64,000 nt of DNA from contig CAYYFE010000014.1 of the NCBI GenBank assembly GCA_964471115.1, forward strand, positions 20,683 through 84,682, read 5' to 3'. The notes beneath the pieces were generated by a model. It did no database searches. It saw only the letters and a list, made by a program, of their open reading frames with translations, and was not told where the DNA came from. The translations under genes and the position numbers were made by a program. Below are positions 55,085 through 64,000 of the stretch, piece by piece (the first letter of the stretch is position 1; every line of letters starts with the position of its first letter). This DNA comes from SYFT01 sp964471115. GTDB lineage: Bacteria > Acidobacteriota > Vicinamibacteria > Vicinamibacterales > SCN-69-37.

Positions 55085-57520
55085 TTGGGTCATCGGGTTC
55101 TTGTGTCGGTCGTCTTCCTCGTCCTTCTTTCCCTCGGTTCTCCCCTCCACGCTCAGCCCGCGCCCCCGGCCCCGCATGGCGGCGGCGAAGCCAATCTGGT
55201 CCTGCCCGACCTGTCGCAGGTGAGTTTCCAGGGCATTGACGGGCGCAGCCTGTTGATGGCTGGCCTGCTGGTGTCGGCGCTGGGCCTGCTGTTCGGCCTG
55301 GTCATCTACCGGCATCTGCAGCGCCTGCCGGTGCACCAGTCCATGCTGGAGGTATCCGAACTCATCTACGAAACGTGCAAGACCTACCTGCTCCAGCAAG
55401 GCAAGTTCCTGCTGATCCTGGAGATCTTCATCGGCGTCATCATCGCGTTCTACTTCGGGGTCCTGCAGCACTTCTCGCTGCTCAAGGTCGGCATCATCCT
55501 GCTGTTCTCGCTCATCGGCATCGCCGGCAGCTACGGCGTGGCGTGGTTCGGGATCCGGGTGAACACCTTCGCCAACTCCCGCACGGCGTTTGCCAGCCTC
55601 AAGGGCAAACCGTTCCCGTGTTACGCCATCCCGCTGCAGGCGGGCATGAGCATCGGCATGATGCTCATCAGCGTCGAGCTGCTGCTGATGCTGGTGATCC
55701 TCCTGTTCATCCCGGGCGACTATGCCGGCGCGTGTTTCATCGGCTTCGCCATCGGCGAGTCGCTGGGGGCCGCGGCGCTGCGCATCGCGGGCGGCATCTT
55801 CACCAAGATTGCCGACATCGGCGCCGATCTGATGAAGATCGTCTTCAAGATCAAGGAGGACGATGCGCGCAACCCCGGGGTCATCGCCGACTGCACGGGC
55901 GACAACGCGGGCGACTCGGTGGGCCCGTCGGCCGACGGCTTCGAGACCTACGGCGTCACCGGCGTGGCGCTGATCTCGTTCATCCTGCTCGCGGTCAGCA
56001 ACGTCGAGGTGCAGGTCCAGCTGCTCGTCTGGATCTTCATGATGCGGATCGTGATGGTGCTGGCCTCGGGTGCGTCGTATCTCATCAACGAGGCGTGGGC
56101 GAAGGCGCAGTACCGCGACGCCGACCGCATGAACTACGAGGCGCCCCTCACCCGGCTGGTGTGGCTGACGTCGTTCGTGTCCGTGGCCCTCACGTACGCC
56201 GCGTCGTACGTGCTCATTCCGAACCTCGCGGGCGACACGACGCTGTGGTGGAAACTGTCGACCATCATCACGTGCGGCACGCTGGCCGGCGCGATCATTC
56301 CGGAGCTGGTCAAGGTCTTCACCTCGACCGAGTCGGCGCACGTGCGTGAGGTCGTGACCTCCTCGAAGGAGGGCGGACCGTCGCTCAACATCCTGTCGGG
56401 CTTCGTCGCCGGCAACTTCTCGGCCTACTGGCTGGGCCTGGCCATGCTGTTGCTGATGGCGGCCGCGTACTACGTCAGCAACTTCGGCCTGGCCGACATC
56501 GGCATGCTGGCCCCGGCCATCTTCGCCTTCGGCCTGGTGGCGTTTGGCTTCCTCGGCATGGGGCCGGTCACCATCGCCGTCGACTCCTACGGCCCGGTCA
56601 CCGACAACGCGCAGTCGGTCTACGAGTTGTCAACGATCGAGACGATTCCGGGGATCAAGGACAGTCTGAAGACGGACTACGGGTTCTCGCCCGACTTCGA
56701 GCGCGCCAAACACAACCTCGAGGAGAACGACGGCGCGGGCAACACGTTCAAGGCGACGGCCAAACCCGTGCTCATCGGCACCGCCGTGGTCGGCGCCACG
56801 ACGATGATCTTCTCGATCATCGTGGCGCTGACGGCGGGCCTGCAGCCGGAATACCTCCGCTACCTGTCGATCCTCCACCCGCCGTTTTTCCTCGGCCTCA
56901 TCATGGGCGGCGCGATGATCTACTGGTTCACCGGCGCGTCGACCCAGGCGGTCACCACCGGCGCCTACCGCGCGGTCGAGTTCATCAAGGCCAACATCAA
57001 GCTGGAGGGCACGACCAAGGCCTCCGTGGCCGACTCCAAGAAGGTGGTGGAGATCTGCACGCAGTATGCGCAGAAGGGCATGTTCAACATCTTCCTGGCC
57101 GTCTTTTTCGGCACGTTGTCGTTTGCGTTCGTCGAGCCGTTTTTCTTCATCGGCTATCTGGTCTCCATCGCGCTGTTCGGCCTCTTCCAGGCGATCTTCA
57201 TGGCCAACGCTGGCGGCGCGTGGGACAACGCGAAGAAGATTGTCGAGGTGGAACTGAAGGCCAAGGGCACGCCGCTGCACGACGCGTCCGTCGTCGGCGA
57301 CACGGTGGGCGACCCGTTCAAGGACACCTCGTCGGTCGCGATGAACCCGGTGATCAAGTTCACGACGCTGTTCGGGCTGCTGGCGGTCGAGCTGGCCGTG
57401 CAGTTGACCGCCACGCAGGGGTCCGGTCTGACCACCTCGCTGGCGCTGGCATTTTTCGCCGTCTCGGCCTACTTCGTCTGGCGATCGTTCTACGGCATGC
57501 GCATCGGGCAGGGGGCCTGA
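55085..57520 (+). CDS. hppA: Membrane-bound ion-pumping pyrophosphatase, divergent type
   Basis: The 811-residue protein has a signal-like N-terminus and about 16 hydrophobic segments. The acidic substrate motif appears as DCTGDNAGDSVGPSADGFETYG near residues 278-300 instead of the usual DNVGDNVGD-AGM-ADLFESY. A second acidic cluster VADSKKV and the C-terminal VVGDTVGDPFKDTSSVAMNP are conserved. The enzyme couples PPi hydrolysis to H+ or Na+ export. The start is TTG at 55085 behind AAAGGA; GTG at 55103 is the alternative. The motif places it in a divergent group whose ion is not predictable by eye. Confidence 0.93.
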   Translation: MGHRVLVSVVFLVLLSLGSPLHAQPAPPAPHGGGEANLVLPDLSQVSFQGIDGRSLLMAGLLVSALGLLFGLVIYRHLQRLPVHQSMLEVSELIYETCKTYLLQQGKFLLILEIFIGVIIAFYFGVLQHFSLLKVGIILLFSLIGIAGSYGVAWFGIRVNTFANSRTAFASLKGKPFPCYAIPLQAGMSIGMMLISVELLLMLVILLFIPGDYAGACFIGFAIGESLGAAALRIAGGIFTKIADIGADLMKIVFKIKEDDARNPGVIADCTGDNAGDSVGPSADGFETYGVTGVALISFILLAVSNVEVQVQLLVWIFMMRIVMVLASGASYLINEAWAKAQYRDADRMNYEAPLTRLVWLTSFVSVALTYAASYVLIPNLAGDTTLWWKLSTIITCGTLAGAIIPELVKVFTSTESAHVREVVTSSKEGGPSLNILSGFVAGNFSAYWLGLAMLLLMAAAYYVSNFGLADIGMLAPAIFAFGLVAFGFLGMGPVTIAVDSYGPVTDNAQSVYELSTIETIPGIKDSLKTDYGFSPDFERAKHNLEENDGAGNTFKATAKPVLIGTAVVGATTMIFSIIVALTAGLQPEYLRYLSILHPPFFLGLIMGGAMIYWFTGASTQAVTTGAYRAVEFIKANIKLEGTTKASVADSKKVVEICTQYAQKGMFNIFLAVFFGTLSFAFVEPFFFIGYLVSIALFGLFQAIFMANAGGAWDNAKKIVEVELKAKGTPLHDASVVGDTVGDPFKDTSSVAMNPVIKFTTLFGLLAVELAVQLTATQGSGLTTSLALAFFAVSAYFVWRSFYGMRIGQGA

Positions 57521-57559
57521 CGGTCTGACTCGCTGCGCGGCGGCACCAAGGGCTGAGGA

Positions 57560-58138
57560 TCAGGACCGCAGCTTGCGGACGACATCCCCCTGGCGGATGC
57601 GGCCGGCAGTCACGACCTTCGCGTTGATGCCGCGCAGTCCCAGCCGCCGGCCCTCGGGCGAGTTCACCCACTTCAAGGCCTCCAGTCCGAACCGCGCGGA
57701 GAACTTGCCGCAGCCGGTGTGCGGCTGACTGGTCACTTCCACCTCGGCGTCTCCGATCCGCAACCGTGTCCCCGGCGGCAGGTTCGCCTGGCTCAGGTCG
57801 AGGTCGACAAACAGCTGATCCCCCGCCAGGGACCAGCGGGTGACCGGCCCGGCAATGGCCTCGATCACGCGGGCGTTCATCAGGTTGAGTTGCATGTCGG
57901 GATGCGGCGAGCCGTCAGCCGTGCGCGAGCTGCGCCGCACACGCCAACTGTCGCCGGCCAGTCCCTCGTCCAGCGTGAGCAGGCCCTCAGCCAGCACCTC
58001 ACGCGCATCCACCTGTGGCCGGCGCACGATGAGCGCCAGTACGCCGGCGTCCACCGGTGACTGCCCGATGTGATCGAGGCAGCGGTTCAGCATCTCAATC
58101 GACCGCGCGGCGGGATGGTCCGGAATCGAGCACACCAC
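57560..58138 (-). CDS. MOSC-domain protein
   Basis: The 192-residue protein has the MOSC beta-barrel with the conserved Cys in QPHTGCGKFSARFG, which in MOCS-like proteins binds the sulfur of the molybdenum cofactor. LNLMNARVIEAIAG and RGINAKVVTAGRIRQGDVV are visible. Such small proteins are often of unknown substrate. It lies between hppA (convergent) and cstA (same strand, 37 bp upstream). Confidence 0.9.
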   Translation of the reverse strand: MVCSIPDHPAARSIEMLNRCLDHIGQSPVDAGVLALIVRRPQVDAREVLAEGLLTLDEGLAGDSWRVRRSSRTADGSPHPDMQLNLMNARVIEAIAGPVTRWSLAGDQLFVDLDLSQANLPPGTRLRIGDAEVEVTSQPHTGCGKFSARFGLEALKWVNSPEGRRLGLRGINAKVVTAGRIRQGDVVRKLRS

Positions 58139-58175
58139 AAGAGCCCCCTGATGGGCCTCAGTGTATCGCGTCGAT

Positions 58176-59975
58176 TCAGGCCACCGACGACGGTGCCGGT
58201 CCGATCAGCCAGCGGCGAATCGCGGCCACGCCGATGATGACGACGCAGACCATCATCAACACACTCAGCCCAGAGAGCAGATACCCCTGCAGGTGCAGCG
58301 ACGTGTTGGGACCGGTGGCCATCGGCCAGAAGTTGTTCTTCACGCTGAGAACGCCGGCCGAAAGCGTGCTGGTGGCGAGAAACGCCATCGGGACCGCTGT
58401 GACCCAGGCGTACTTCCGTCGCCCTGCCGCGATGATGCAGGTGGTGCCCACCGCCAGGGCGATCGTGGCCAGCAACTGGTTGGCGATGCCGAACATGGGC
58501 CAGATGGTGCTGATGTTGCCCGACCAGATGAACACCGCCCAGGCCGACACCACCAGCCCCGTGCTGATCCAGGCGCCGGGCGCCCAGTGGTGTTCGCCCA
58601 TCTTCGGCACGAAACGGCCGAGGAACTCCCCGACCAGGAATCGGCCTACACGGGTACCGGCGTCGATGGTCGTCAGGATGAACAACGCCTCGAACATGAT
58701 CGCGAAGTGGTACCAGTAGTCCATCAGGTGGCGCATCCCCGGCAGGGACGCGAAGATCTGCGCCATGCCGACGGCCAGCGACACCGCGCCGCCCGTGCGC
58801 CCGGCCACTTCCTCCCCGACCGCGGCTTCCAGCTCGGGGAGATTGACCACCGGCTGATTGAGGCTGTCGAAGACGGCGGGCGCGGTGTTGATCGCGAAGT
58901 AGTCTCCGGGGTGCATCGCCGACGCGGCCACGATGGCCATCACGGCGACCAGGCCTTCCATCAACATCGAGCCGTACCCGATTGGCCGGATGTCCGACTC
59001 CCGCCACACCATCTTGGGTGTCGTGCCCGACGAAATGAGCGAGTGGAATCCCGAGATCGCGCCACAGGCGATGGTGATGAACGCAAACGGAAACAGCGGG
59101 CCGGGCACGATGGGCCCCCCGCCGCCGGTGTAGTCGCTGAAGGCCGGCATCTTCAGCTCGGGGTTGACGATGATCACGCCGATCACGAGGAACGCGATGG
59201 TGCCAATCTTCATGAACGAACTCAGGTAGTCCCGCGGTGCCAGCAGCATCCACACGGGCAGCACCGAGGCGGCGAATCCGTACACGGCCAACGCGAGCAC
59301 CAGTTGTCCCTGTGTGAGCGTGAGGACCGAGCCCAGCCAGGTCGCGGTGACGGTCTTGCCGAAGATCACCGCCAGCAGCAGGCCGACGACGCCGATGACG
59401 GTGGCCTCGCCCACCTTGCCGGGCCGCAGCCGGTACATGTAGAAGCTCATGAACAGCGCCAGCGGAATGGTCACGCCGATCGCGAACACACCCCAGGCCG
59501 ACTCACGCAGGGCGTTGACGACCGCCAGGCCCAGGCCGGCCAGGGCAATCACCACGATGAACAGAATGGCGAGCGCCGCCGTGAACCCGGCGACCGGCCC
59601 GATCTCCTGCCGCGCGATTTCGGCGAGCGAGGCGCCGCCGCGGCGGGTGGACGCCCAGAGAATGATCATGTCGTGAACGGCGCCGGCGAGACAGACACCG
59701 GCGACGATCCACAGCAGGCCCGGCGCATACCCGAACTGCGCCGCCAGCACCGGCCCGATGAGCGGGCCCGCGCCGGTGATCGCCGCGAAGTGGTGGCCGA
59801 ACAGCACCCACCGGGGCGTCGGGTGGTAGTTGTGGCCGTCGTTTTTCAGATGCGCCGGCGTCGTGCGCGTGTCGTCGAGCGCCATCACCTTCGCGGCGAT
59901 GAACGCGCTGTAGTAGCGGTAGGCGATGACCAGCACCGCCAGGATCGGAATGACGAGATAGAGTGCGCGCATCAC
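58176..59975 (-). CDS. cstA: Carbon starvation protein A (peptide/pyruvate transporter)
   Basis: The 599-residue protein has about 16 hydrophobic segments and the family segments FGHHFAAITGAGPLIGPVLA near residue 60, DMIILWASTRRGGASLAEIA, and FHSLISSGTTPKMV. Bacterial CstA imports peptides or pyruvate. The start is the first of two adjacent ATGs. It is directly downstream (1 bp) of an MFS gene. Confidence 0.94.
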   Translation of the reverse strand: MMRALYLVIPILAVLVIAYRYYSAFIAAKVMALDDTRTTPAHLKNDGHNYHPTPRWVLFGHHFAAITGAGPLIGPVLAAQFGYAPGLLWIVAGVCLAGAVHDMIILWASTRRGGASLAEIARQEIGPVAGFTAALAILFIVVIALAGLGLAVVNALRESAWGVFAIGVTIPLALFMSFYMYRLRPGKVGEATVIGVVGLLLAVIFGKTVTATWLGSVLTLTQGQLVLALAVYGFAASVLPVWMLLAPRDYLSSFMKIGTIAFLVIGVIIVNPELKMPAFSDYTGGGGPIVPGPLFPFAFITIACGAISGFHSLISSGTTPKMVWRESDIRPIGYGSMLMEGLVAVMAIVAASAMHPGDYFAINTAPAVFDSLNQPVVNLPELEAAVGEEVAGRTGGAVSLAVGMAQIFASLPGMRHLMDYWYHFAIMFEALFILTTIDAGTRVGRFLVGEFLGRFVPKMGEHHWAPGAWISTGLVVSAWAVFIWSGNISTIWPMFGIANQLLATIALAVGTTCIIAAGRRKYAWVTAVPMAFLATSTLSAGVLSVKNNFWPMATGPNTSLHLQGYLLSGLSVLMMVCVVIIGVAAIRRWLIGPAPSSVA

Positions 59976-61313
59976 CTACTCCGGAAGGTCTTCCCTGGGC
60001 GGTTCGGGCAGCAAGAAACTCAGCGTCAGGCCGGCCGCGTACACGAACGCGACCACGATCGTGGCGGCCTTGGCCAGTTGCAGCGGCTGCGGACCGCTCA
60101 TCATGGGCGCCAGAATCGACGCCGTCACGAAGGCGAACGACGTGCCGAGCACCCGCCCGCCGATGTTGGCCGCGAACCCCTCGCCGGTCCCGCGCAGATG
60201 CATCGGATACACGCGCGGCAGGTAGTTGCCCCAGAAGCTGAACTGCGCCACGGTGAAGAACCCGGCCACGAACATGCCCCACTTGAACAGCTCGAGGTTG
60301 TCGCGGGCCGGAAACAGGAACACGAGCGGCACGAGGATCAGCCCCGGGATCTGAAACACGCGGACCAGCGTGCGGCGGCTGACGATGGCCACGGCCAGCA
60401 GCGCGAGGACGAATCGTCCGATCAGCCCGCCGACTTCCTGGTGGGCCTGGACCGAGGCAATCGCCGCGGTGCGCGCCTGCGGCGTCAGCCCCTGAACCTC
60501 GGGCAACCCGGGCACGATGCTGGGCGCCTGCTGGATGGCGCCGAACGCCGCGCCATACGCGCACGCAAACATGAGCGTGGTGATGATGGTGGTCCGGCGC
60601 AGCTGCGGGCTGAAGATCTCGGCCAGCCGCGGCCGCCGCAGCGTGCCGGCGGCTTTTTTGGCGGCCCACGCTGGTGACTCGGGCAGGAACGGCCGGATGA
60701 GGATCAGCGGCAAGGCCGGAATCACGCCGGAGATCAACGTGTACCGCCACACATCGTGGTCCCCGTGAATGGCCGGCAGCGACGAGGCGTACGCGTTGGC
60801 GAGCGCGAACACGCCGGTCACCATCAGGCCGCCGAGCGAGGAAAACGCCTGGGTGTAGCCCAGCACCTTCTCGCGGCGCTTCGGCTCAGGGAACAACTCC
60901 GCCAGCCACGCGATGGCCGCCACGAACTCCACGCACACCCCGATGAACGTGGTGCAGCGGAAGAACAGGAACTGCCAGATGGTCGTGCTGAACCCGGCCG
61001 CCAGGGCCGAAAACGCGTACAGCAGGATGCTGTAGGTCAACACCCGGCGGCGGCCGTAGCGGTCCGTCAGGTATCCGCCGAGCAACCCGAAGACGCCGCC
61101 GGCGATGGCCGGAATCCAGAACACCAGCCCGAACCAGTACGCGTACTCCGGCGTGCCGGGCGCCGCATTCACCAGCTCGAGCAGGGCCGGCCGGATGACC
61201 AGCGGCAGCACGAGAATTTCGTAGATATCAAACGCAAACCCCAGCGCAGCGATCGCACAGATCAGCCATTGCACGGGGGTGAGCCGGCCCACGCCGGCAA
61301 CACCGTCTCCCAT
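59976..61313 (-). CDS. Major facilitator superfamily transporter
   Basis: The 445-residue protein has twelve hydrophobic segments. The loop motif GGYLTDRYGRRRVL between helices 2 and 3 and the central ESPAWAAKKAAGTLRRPRL linker resemble the sugar-porter/aromatic-acid porter types. ATG at 61313 has an excellent GGAGG 5 nt upstream, better than the open-frame ATG at 61340. Substrate unknown; co-transcribed with cstA. Confidence 0.88.
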   Translation of the reverse strand: MGDGVAGVGRLTPVQWLICAIAALGFAFDIYEILVLPLVIRPALLELVNAAPGTPEYAYWFGLVFWIPAIAGGVFGLLGGYLTDRYGRRRVLTYSILLYAFSALAAGFSTTIWQFLFFRCTTFIGVCVEFVAAIAWLAELFPEPKRREKVLGYTQAFSSLGGLMVTGVFALANAYASSLPAIHGDHDVWRYTLISGVIPALPLILIRPFLPESPAWAAKKAAGTLRRPRLAEIFSPQLRRTTIITTLMFACAYGAAFGAIQQAPSIVPGLPEVQGLTPQARTAAIASVQAHQEVGGLIGRFVLALLAVAIVSRRTLVRVFQIPGLILVPLVFLFPARDNLELFKWGMFVAGFFTVAQFSFWGNYLPRVYPMHLRGTGEGFAANIGGRVLGTSFAFVTASILAPMMSGPQPLQLAKAATIVVAFVYAAGLTLSFLLPEPPREDLPE

Positions 61314-61376
61314 AGACTCCTCCCTGTCTGACAAGTCCACCCACAGACGTGCCGGGTGTCACACCCGGACGGAGGG

Positions 61377-61640
61377 TCAGATTCGCAGCGGCAGGGAGAG
61401 GTGGGGACGGACGAAGGCGGGAACGGGAAGGCGCGCGTCGCCGGGCAGACACCAGTCGGCCCCCGGCACCGGGGTGTGGACGGCCGGACTGGCGGCGGCG
61501 CTCAGGTCATCGACGCCCTTCTTGGCCGAGGCGTGTGTGCCGACGCCGCCGAACAGTTCAACAGGATCCTGGATGGAAAACGGCGCGGTCAGCGGACTGG
61601 CGGCAAGCGCCAGCAGCCACGCGGCCAGAATCCGTCTCAC
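61377..61640 (-). CDS. Small secreted protein coupled to thiE
   Basis: The 87-residue protein starts at a GTG overlapping the thiE stop (GTGA). Residues 1-18 look like a signal peptide (RRILAAWLLALAASPL), and the rest is Pro/Ala-rich without recognisable domain. The coupling is the main evidence that it is real; function unknown. Confidence 0.5.
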   Translation of the reverse strand: MRRILAAWLLALAASPLTAPFSIQDPVELFGGVGTHASAKKGVDDLSAAASPAVHTPVPGADWCLPGDARLPVPAFVRPHLSLPLRI

Positions 61641-62299
61641 GCCGAGGAGTCTACCCCATCCCGCAGCAGGCCGACCCACTCGGCCGCCCGGGCGCGCACC
61701 GCGTCAGCGGACTCCGGCAGCAGGTCGCTGATGACCGCCACGGCATCCGCGCCGGCGTCGAGCACGCTCCCGGCGTTCTGTCGCGTGATGCCGCCGATGG
61801 CCACCAGCGGCACGCCGGCGGCGTGGACGGCCTGCGCGGCGCGCCGCACCTGCGCGAGGCCGACCGCATCGTAGCCGGTGTCTTTCGTGCGTGTGCCGAA
61901 GACCGGACCGATGGCGATGTAGGACACCGGCTGGCCCAACGCCTCGGCCACCTGCGCATCGGTATGTGTCGACAGTCCGACGATCGCGGCCTGGCCGGCG
62001 ACGGTCCGCACCGCGGCCGGCGACAGGTCGTCCTGCCCCACGTGCACGCCGTCCGCACCGCTGAGGGCCGCGATGTCGGCGCGGTCGTTGATGAGGACCA
62101 GCGCGCCGGCGGCGTGGGCGCGTGCCACGAGGGCATCAGCCAGCTGCTGCAGCGGTCCGGATCGTCGTGACTTGGCACGAAGCTGGATCAGGCGGACGCC
62201 GGCCTCCAGCCAGGCGTCGGCCACGTCGAGCGGCGCCCACCCGCGCGCCGAGATCAGGTCGACGTCAAGAATGGCGTAGAGGCGCGCGGCTGGCGAGAT
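61637..62299 (-). CDS. thiE: Thiamine-phosphate synthase, non-canonical start
   Basis: The protein of about 220 residues has the ThiE (beta/alpha)8 segments LRAKSRRSGP, LINDRADIAALSGADGVHVGQDDL, VGLSTHT, YIAIGPVFGTRTK and VAIGGIT. It joins HMP-PP and HET-P in thiamine synthesis. No ATG, GTG or TTG lies in frame between accC and the first beta strand; the ATC at 62299 preceded by GGAGAG is the most likely start, which makes the exact end uncertain by a few codons. It follows accC on the same strand. Confidence 0.85.
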   Translation of the reverse strand: MSPAARLYAILDVDLISARGWAPLDVADAWLEAGVRLIQLRAKSRRSGPLQQLADALVARAHAAGALVLINDRADIAALSGADGVHVGQDDLSPAAVRTVAGQAAIVGLSTHTDAQVAEALGQPVSYIAIGPVFGTRTKDTGYDAVGLAQVRRAAQAVHAAGVPLVAIGGITRQNAGSVLDAGADAVAVISDLLPESADAVRARAAEWVGLLRDGVDSSA

Positions 62300-62301
62300 G
62301 G

Positions 62302-63678
62302 CTACGCGCTCTCCGCGAGCGACTTCTTCTCGGGCTTGGCCGGCGGCATGAAGCGGTCCATGAACGCCGTGTTGATGCGGGCCGCCTGGAAGTCGGGATC
62401 GTTGATGATCCGCAGCTGCAGCGGAATGGACGTCTTGATGCCCTGGACGACCGTCATCTCCAGCGTGCGCCGCATGCGGGCGATCGCCTCCTGGCGGTCG
62501 CGGCCGTAGGTGATGATCTTCGCGATGAGTGAGTCGTAATACGGCGACACCGTGCAGTCGGAATGCGCGAACGTATCGATGCGCACGCCCGGCCCGCCCG
62601 GCACGCTGAACGCGGTGATGAGCCCGGGGCTGGGCGCAAACGTGTCGGGATCCTCGGCGTTGATCCGGCACTCGAGCGCGTGGCCGCGGAACTCGATGTC
62701 GCTCTGGCGCACCGACAACTTCTCGCCGGCCGCCACCTTGATCTGTTCCTTGACGATGTCGATGCCGGTGATGAACTCGGTCACCGGGTGTTCGACCTGC
62801 AGGCGCGTGTTCACTTCCAGGAAGTAGAAGTTGTTCTGCGCGTCGAGCAGGAACTCGAACGTGCCGGCGTTGGCGTACTGCACGGCCTTGGCCGCATCCA
62901 CGACGGTCTGGCCCAGCTTGCGGCGCTGCTTGTCGGTCAGCACCGCGGACGGCGCCTCCTCGACGAGTTTCTGATGCCGCCGCTGCACCGAGCACTCACG
63001 CTCGCCCAGGTGCACGACGTTGCCGTGATGGTCGCCCATCACCTGCACCTCGATGTGCCGGGGCGCCTCGACGTACCGCTCGAGGTACACGTCGCCCACG
63101 CCGAACGCGGCCTCGGCCTCCCGCATCGCCGTCTTCACCAGCTTGGGCAGTTCCTCCTGGCTGCGGACGATGCGCATGCCGCGGCCGCCGCCGCCGGCCA
63201 CGGCCTTGATGATGAGCGGCAGGCCCAGTTCCTTGCCGATCTTGATGGCCTGCTCCTCGCCGGCCACCGGCCCGTCGCTGCCCGGCAGAATCGGCACGCC
63301 GGCCTTCTTCATGGCGCGTCGCGCGCGGGCCTTGTCGCCCAGCAGCCGGATGACGTCAGGGCTCGGGCCGATGAACTTGATGTGGCACGCCTCACACACC
63401 TCCGCGAGGTACGCGCTTTCGGAGAGGAATCCGTACCCGGGGTGAATCGCGTCGGCGCCGGTGATCTCGGCCGCGCTGATGATCGCGGGCACGTTGAGAT
63501 AACTGTCGGCGCTGCGGGCCGGGCCGATGCAGACGTCCTCGTCGGCGAACCGCACGTGCAGCGAATGCTGGTCGGCCTCCGAGTAGACCGCCACCGTCTT
63601 GATGCCCATCTCGCGCGCCGCGCAGATCACGCGCAGCGCGATTTCCCCACGGTTGGCGATCAGGATCTTCTTGAACAT
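62302..63678 (-). CDS. accC: Biotin carboxylase subunit of acetyl-CoA carboxylase
   Basis: The 458-residue ATP-grasp enzyme starts FKKILIANRGEIALRVI and shows HPGYGFLSE, KAVAGGGGRGMRIV, the RRHQKLVEEAP segment and FLEVNTRLQVEHPVTE. It carboxylates biotin on AccB. The start overlaps the accB stop (TGATG). Confidence 0.97.
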   Translation of the reverse strand: MFKKILIANRGEIALRVICAAREMGIKTVAVYSEADQHSLHVRFADEDVCIGPARSADSYLNVPAIISAAEITGADAIHPGYGFLSESAYLAEVCEACHIKFIGPSPDVIRLLGDKARARRAMKKAGVPILPGSDGPVAGEEQAIKIGKELGLPLIIKAVAGGGGRGMRIVRSQEELPKLVKTAMREAEAAFGVGDVYLERYVEAPRHIEVQVMGDHHGNVVHLGERECSVQRRHQKLVEEAPSAVLTDKQRRKLGQTVVDAAKAVQYANAGTFEFLLDAQNNFYFLEVNTRLQVEHPVTEFITGIDIVKEQIKVAAGEKLSVRQSDIEFRGHALECRINAEDPDTFAPSPGLITAFSVPGGPGVRIDTFAHSDCTVSPYYDSLIAKIITYGRDRQEAIARMRRTLEMTVVQGIKTSIPLQLRIINDPDFQAARINTAFMDRFMPPAKPEKKSLAESA

Positions 63679-64000
63679 CAGGACACCTTGATGGCGAACA
63701 ACCGGTCACCGAACTGCACGGGCAGGCCGTTTTCGACGTACGCGGCCGTGACTTCCCCGTCGGCGTCCGACTCGATTTCGTTCATCAGCTTCATCGCTTC
63801 GATGATGCAGAGCACCTGGCCCTTTTTCACCTTGGTGCCGACCTCGGCGAAGGGTCGCGCGCCCGGTTCGGGCGCCCGGTACAACGTGCCCACGATCGGG
63901 GCCTTGATGAAGTGCAGCGTGGCATCGTCGACCGGCGCGGCCGGCGCCGGGACGGCCGCCGGCGCGGCGACGGCCAGCGCCGCGGGCGCCGCGGCGGGCG
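63678..64000 (-). CDS. accB: Biotin carboxyl carrier protein, 5' truncated
   Basis: The frame is open to the right window edge; 106 C-terminal residues are visible. They begin with a Pro/Ala-rich linker, followed by the biotinyl domain with the biotin-accepting Lys in IIEAMKLMNE and a LFAIK end. The visible part lacks the N-terminal domain. It is translationally coupled to accC. Confidence 0.95.
   Translation of the reverse strand, partial: PAAAPAALAVAAPAAVPAPAAPVDDATLHFIKAPIVGTLYRAPEPGARPFAEVGTKVKKGQVLCIIEAMKLMNEIESDADGEVTAAYVENGLPVQFGDRLFAIKVS

Noticed and set aside
58161..60677. Plus-strand 838-residue frame
   Set aside because: Antisense of cstA and the MFS gene; very rich in His, Arg and Asp with no motifs.

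Overview
The window reads as a chromosomal segment of a high-GC, Gram-negative bacterium, most likely an acidobacterium and perhaps the Vicinamibacteria group. The reasons are the PadR plus ADOP-type permease pair, the DUF5916 beta-barrel protein, the BNR/Asp-box 'sortilin-like' protein, the haem c/copper-monooxygenase/TPR lipoprotein, the Kdo (lipopolysaccharide) operon and the strong GC bias. This assignment is inference; no 16S rRNA gene is present. Most genes are ordinary core metabolism and no phage or insertion sequence with a transposase is visible.

Layout. 1-8.4 kb: a truncated Asp-box protein, a stand-alone receiver, purA, and divergently hutH, hutU and an AAA-like ATPase. 8.4-12.1 kb (minus strand): a HAMP/SpoIIE phosphatase, an RNase III carrying an N-terminal DUF2007 domain, and an S23-type four-helix-bundle gene flanked by inverted arrays of 9-bp repeats. 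12.1-22.6 kb: a Cys/Met-metabolism PLP enzyme, a YqaA-like membrane protein, cutA, ftsB-like, padR/ADOP, a glycine-zipper lipoprotein with a sigma-54-like promoter, an initiator tRNA, and two secreted beta proteins. 22.6-32.3 kb: dcd, ndk, 2-oxoacid:ferredoxin oxidoreductase (korAB) and sucCD on the minus strand, then sdhCAB on the plus strand. 32.4-37.5 kb: membrane proteins, two glycosyltransferases and two tandem lipoproteins. 37.5-41.7 kb: the haem/copper/TPR protein, mdh and icd. 41.9-49.2 kb: a PilP-like protein and the tight operon kdsB-pyrG-kdsA-kdsD-kdsC-lapB-coaE. 49.4-61.3 kb: folD, three amino-acid transporters, a membrane pyrophosphatase, a MOSC protein, cstA and an MFS carrier. 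61.4-64 kb: a small secreted protein, thiE, accC and a truncated accB.

How the genes work together. The middle of the window gathers most TCA-cycle steps (icd, korAB, sucCD, sdhCAB, mdh), with a ferredoxin-linked oxidoreductase in the place of 2-oxoglutarate dehydrogenase. The kds operon makes and activates Kdo, and LapB regulates LPS assembly. hutHU begins histidine breakdown.

The most unusual signal is not in the core genes. Nearly every gap of more than about 50 bp holds arrays of 7-10-bp tandem repeats, often as two inverted arms able to fold into a hairpin. One such pair encloses the four-helix-bundle gene directly downstream of rnc, which looks like a protein-coding 23S-rRNA-type intervening sequence outside rRNA. 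A 157-bp palindrome that folds as a cloverleaf fills the coaE/folD gap, and two copies of one hairpin family sit inside the icd-mdh and pyrG-kdsA operons. No stretch longer than 300 bases lacks a gene.
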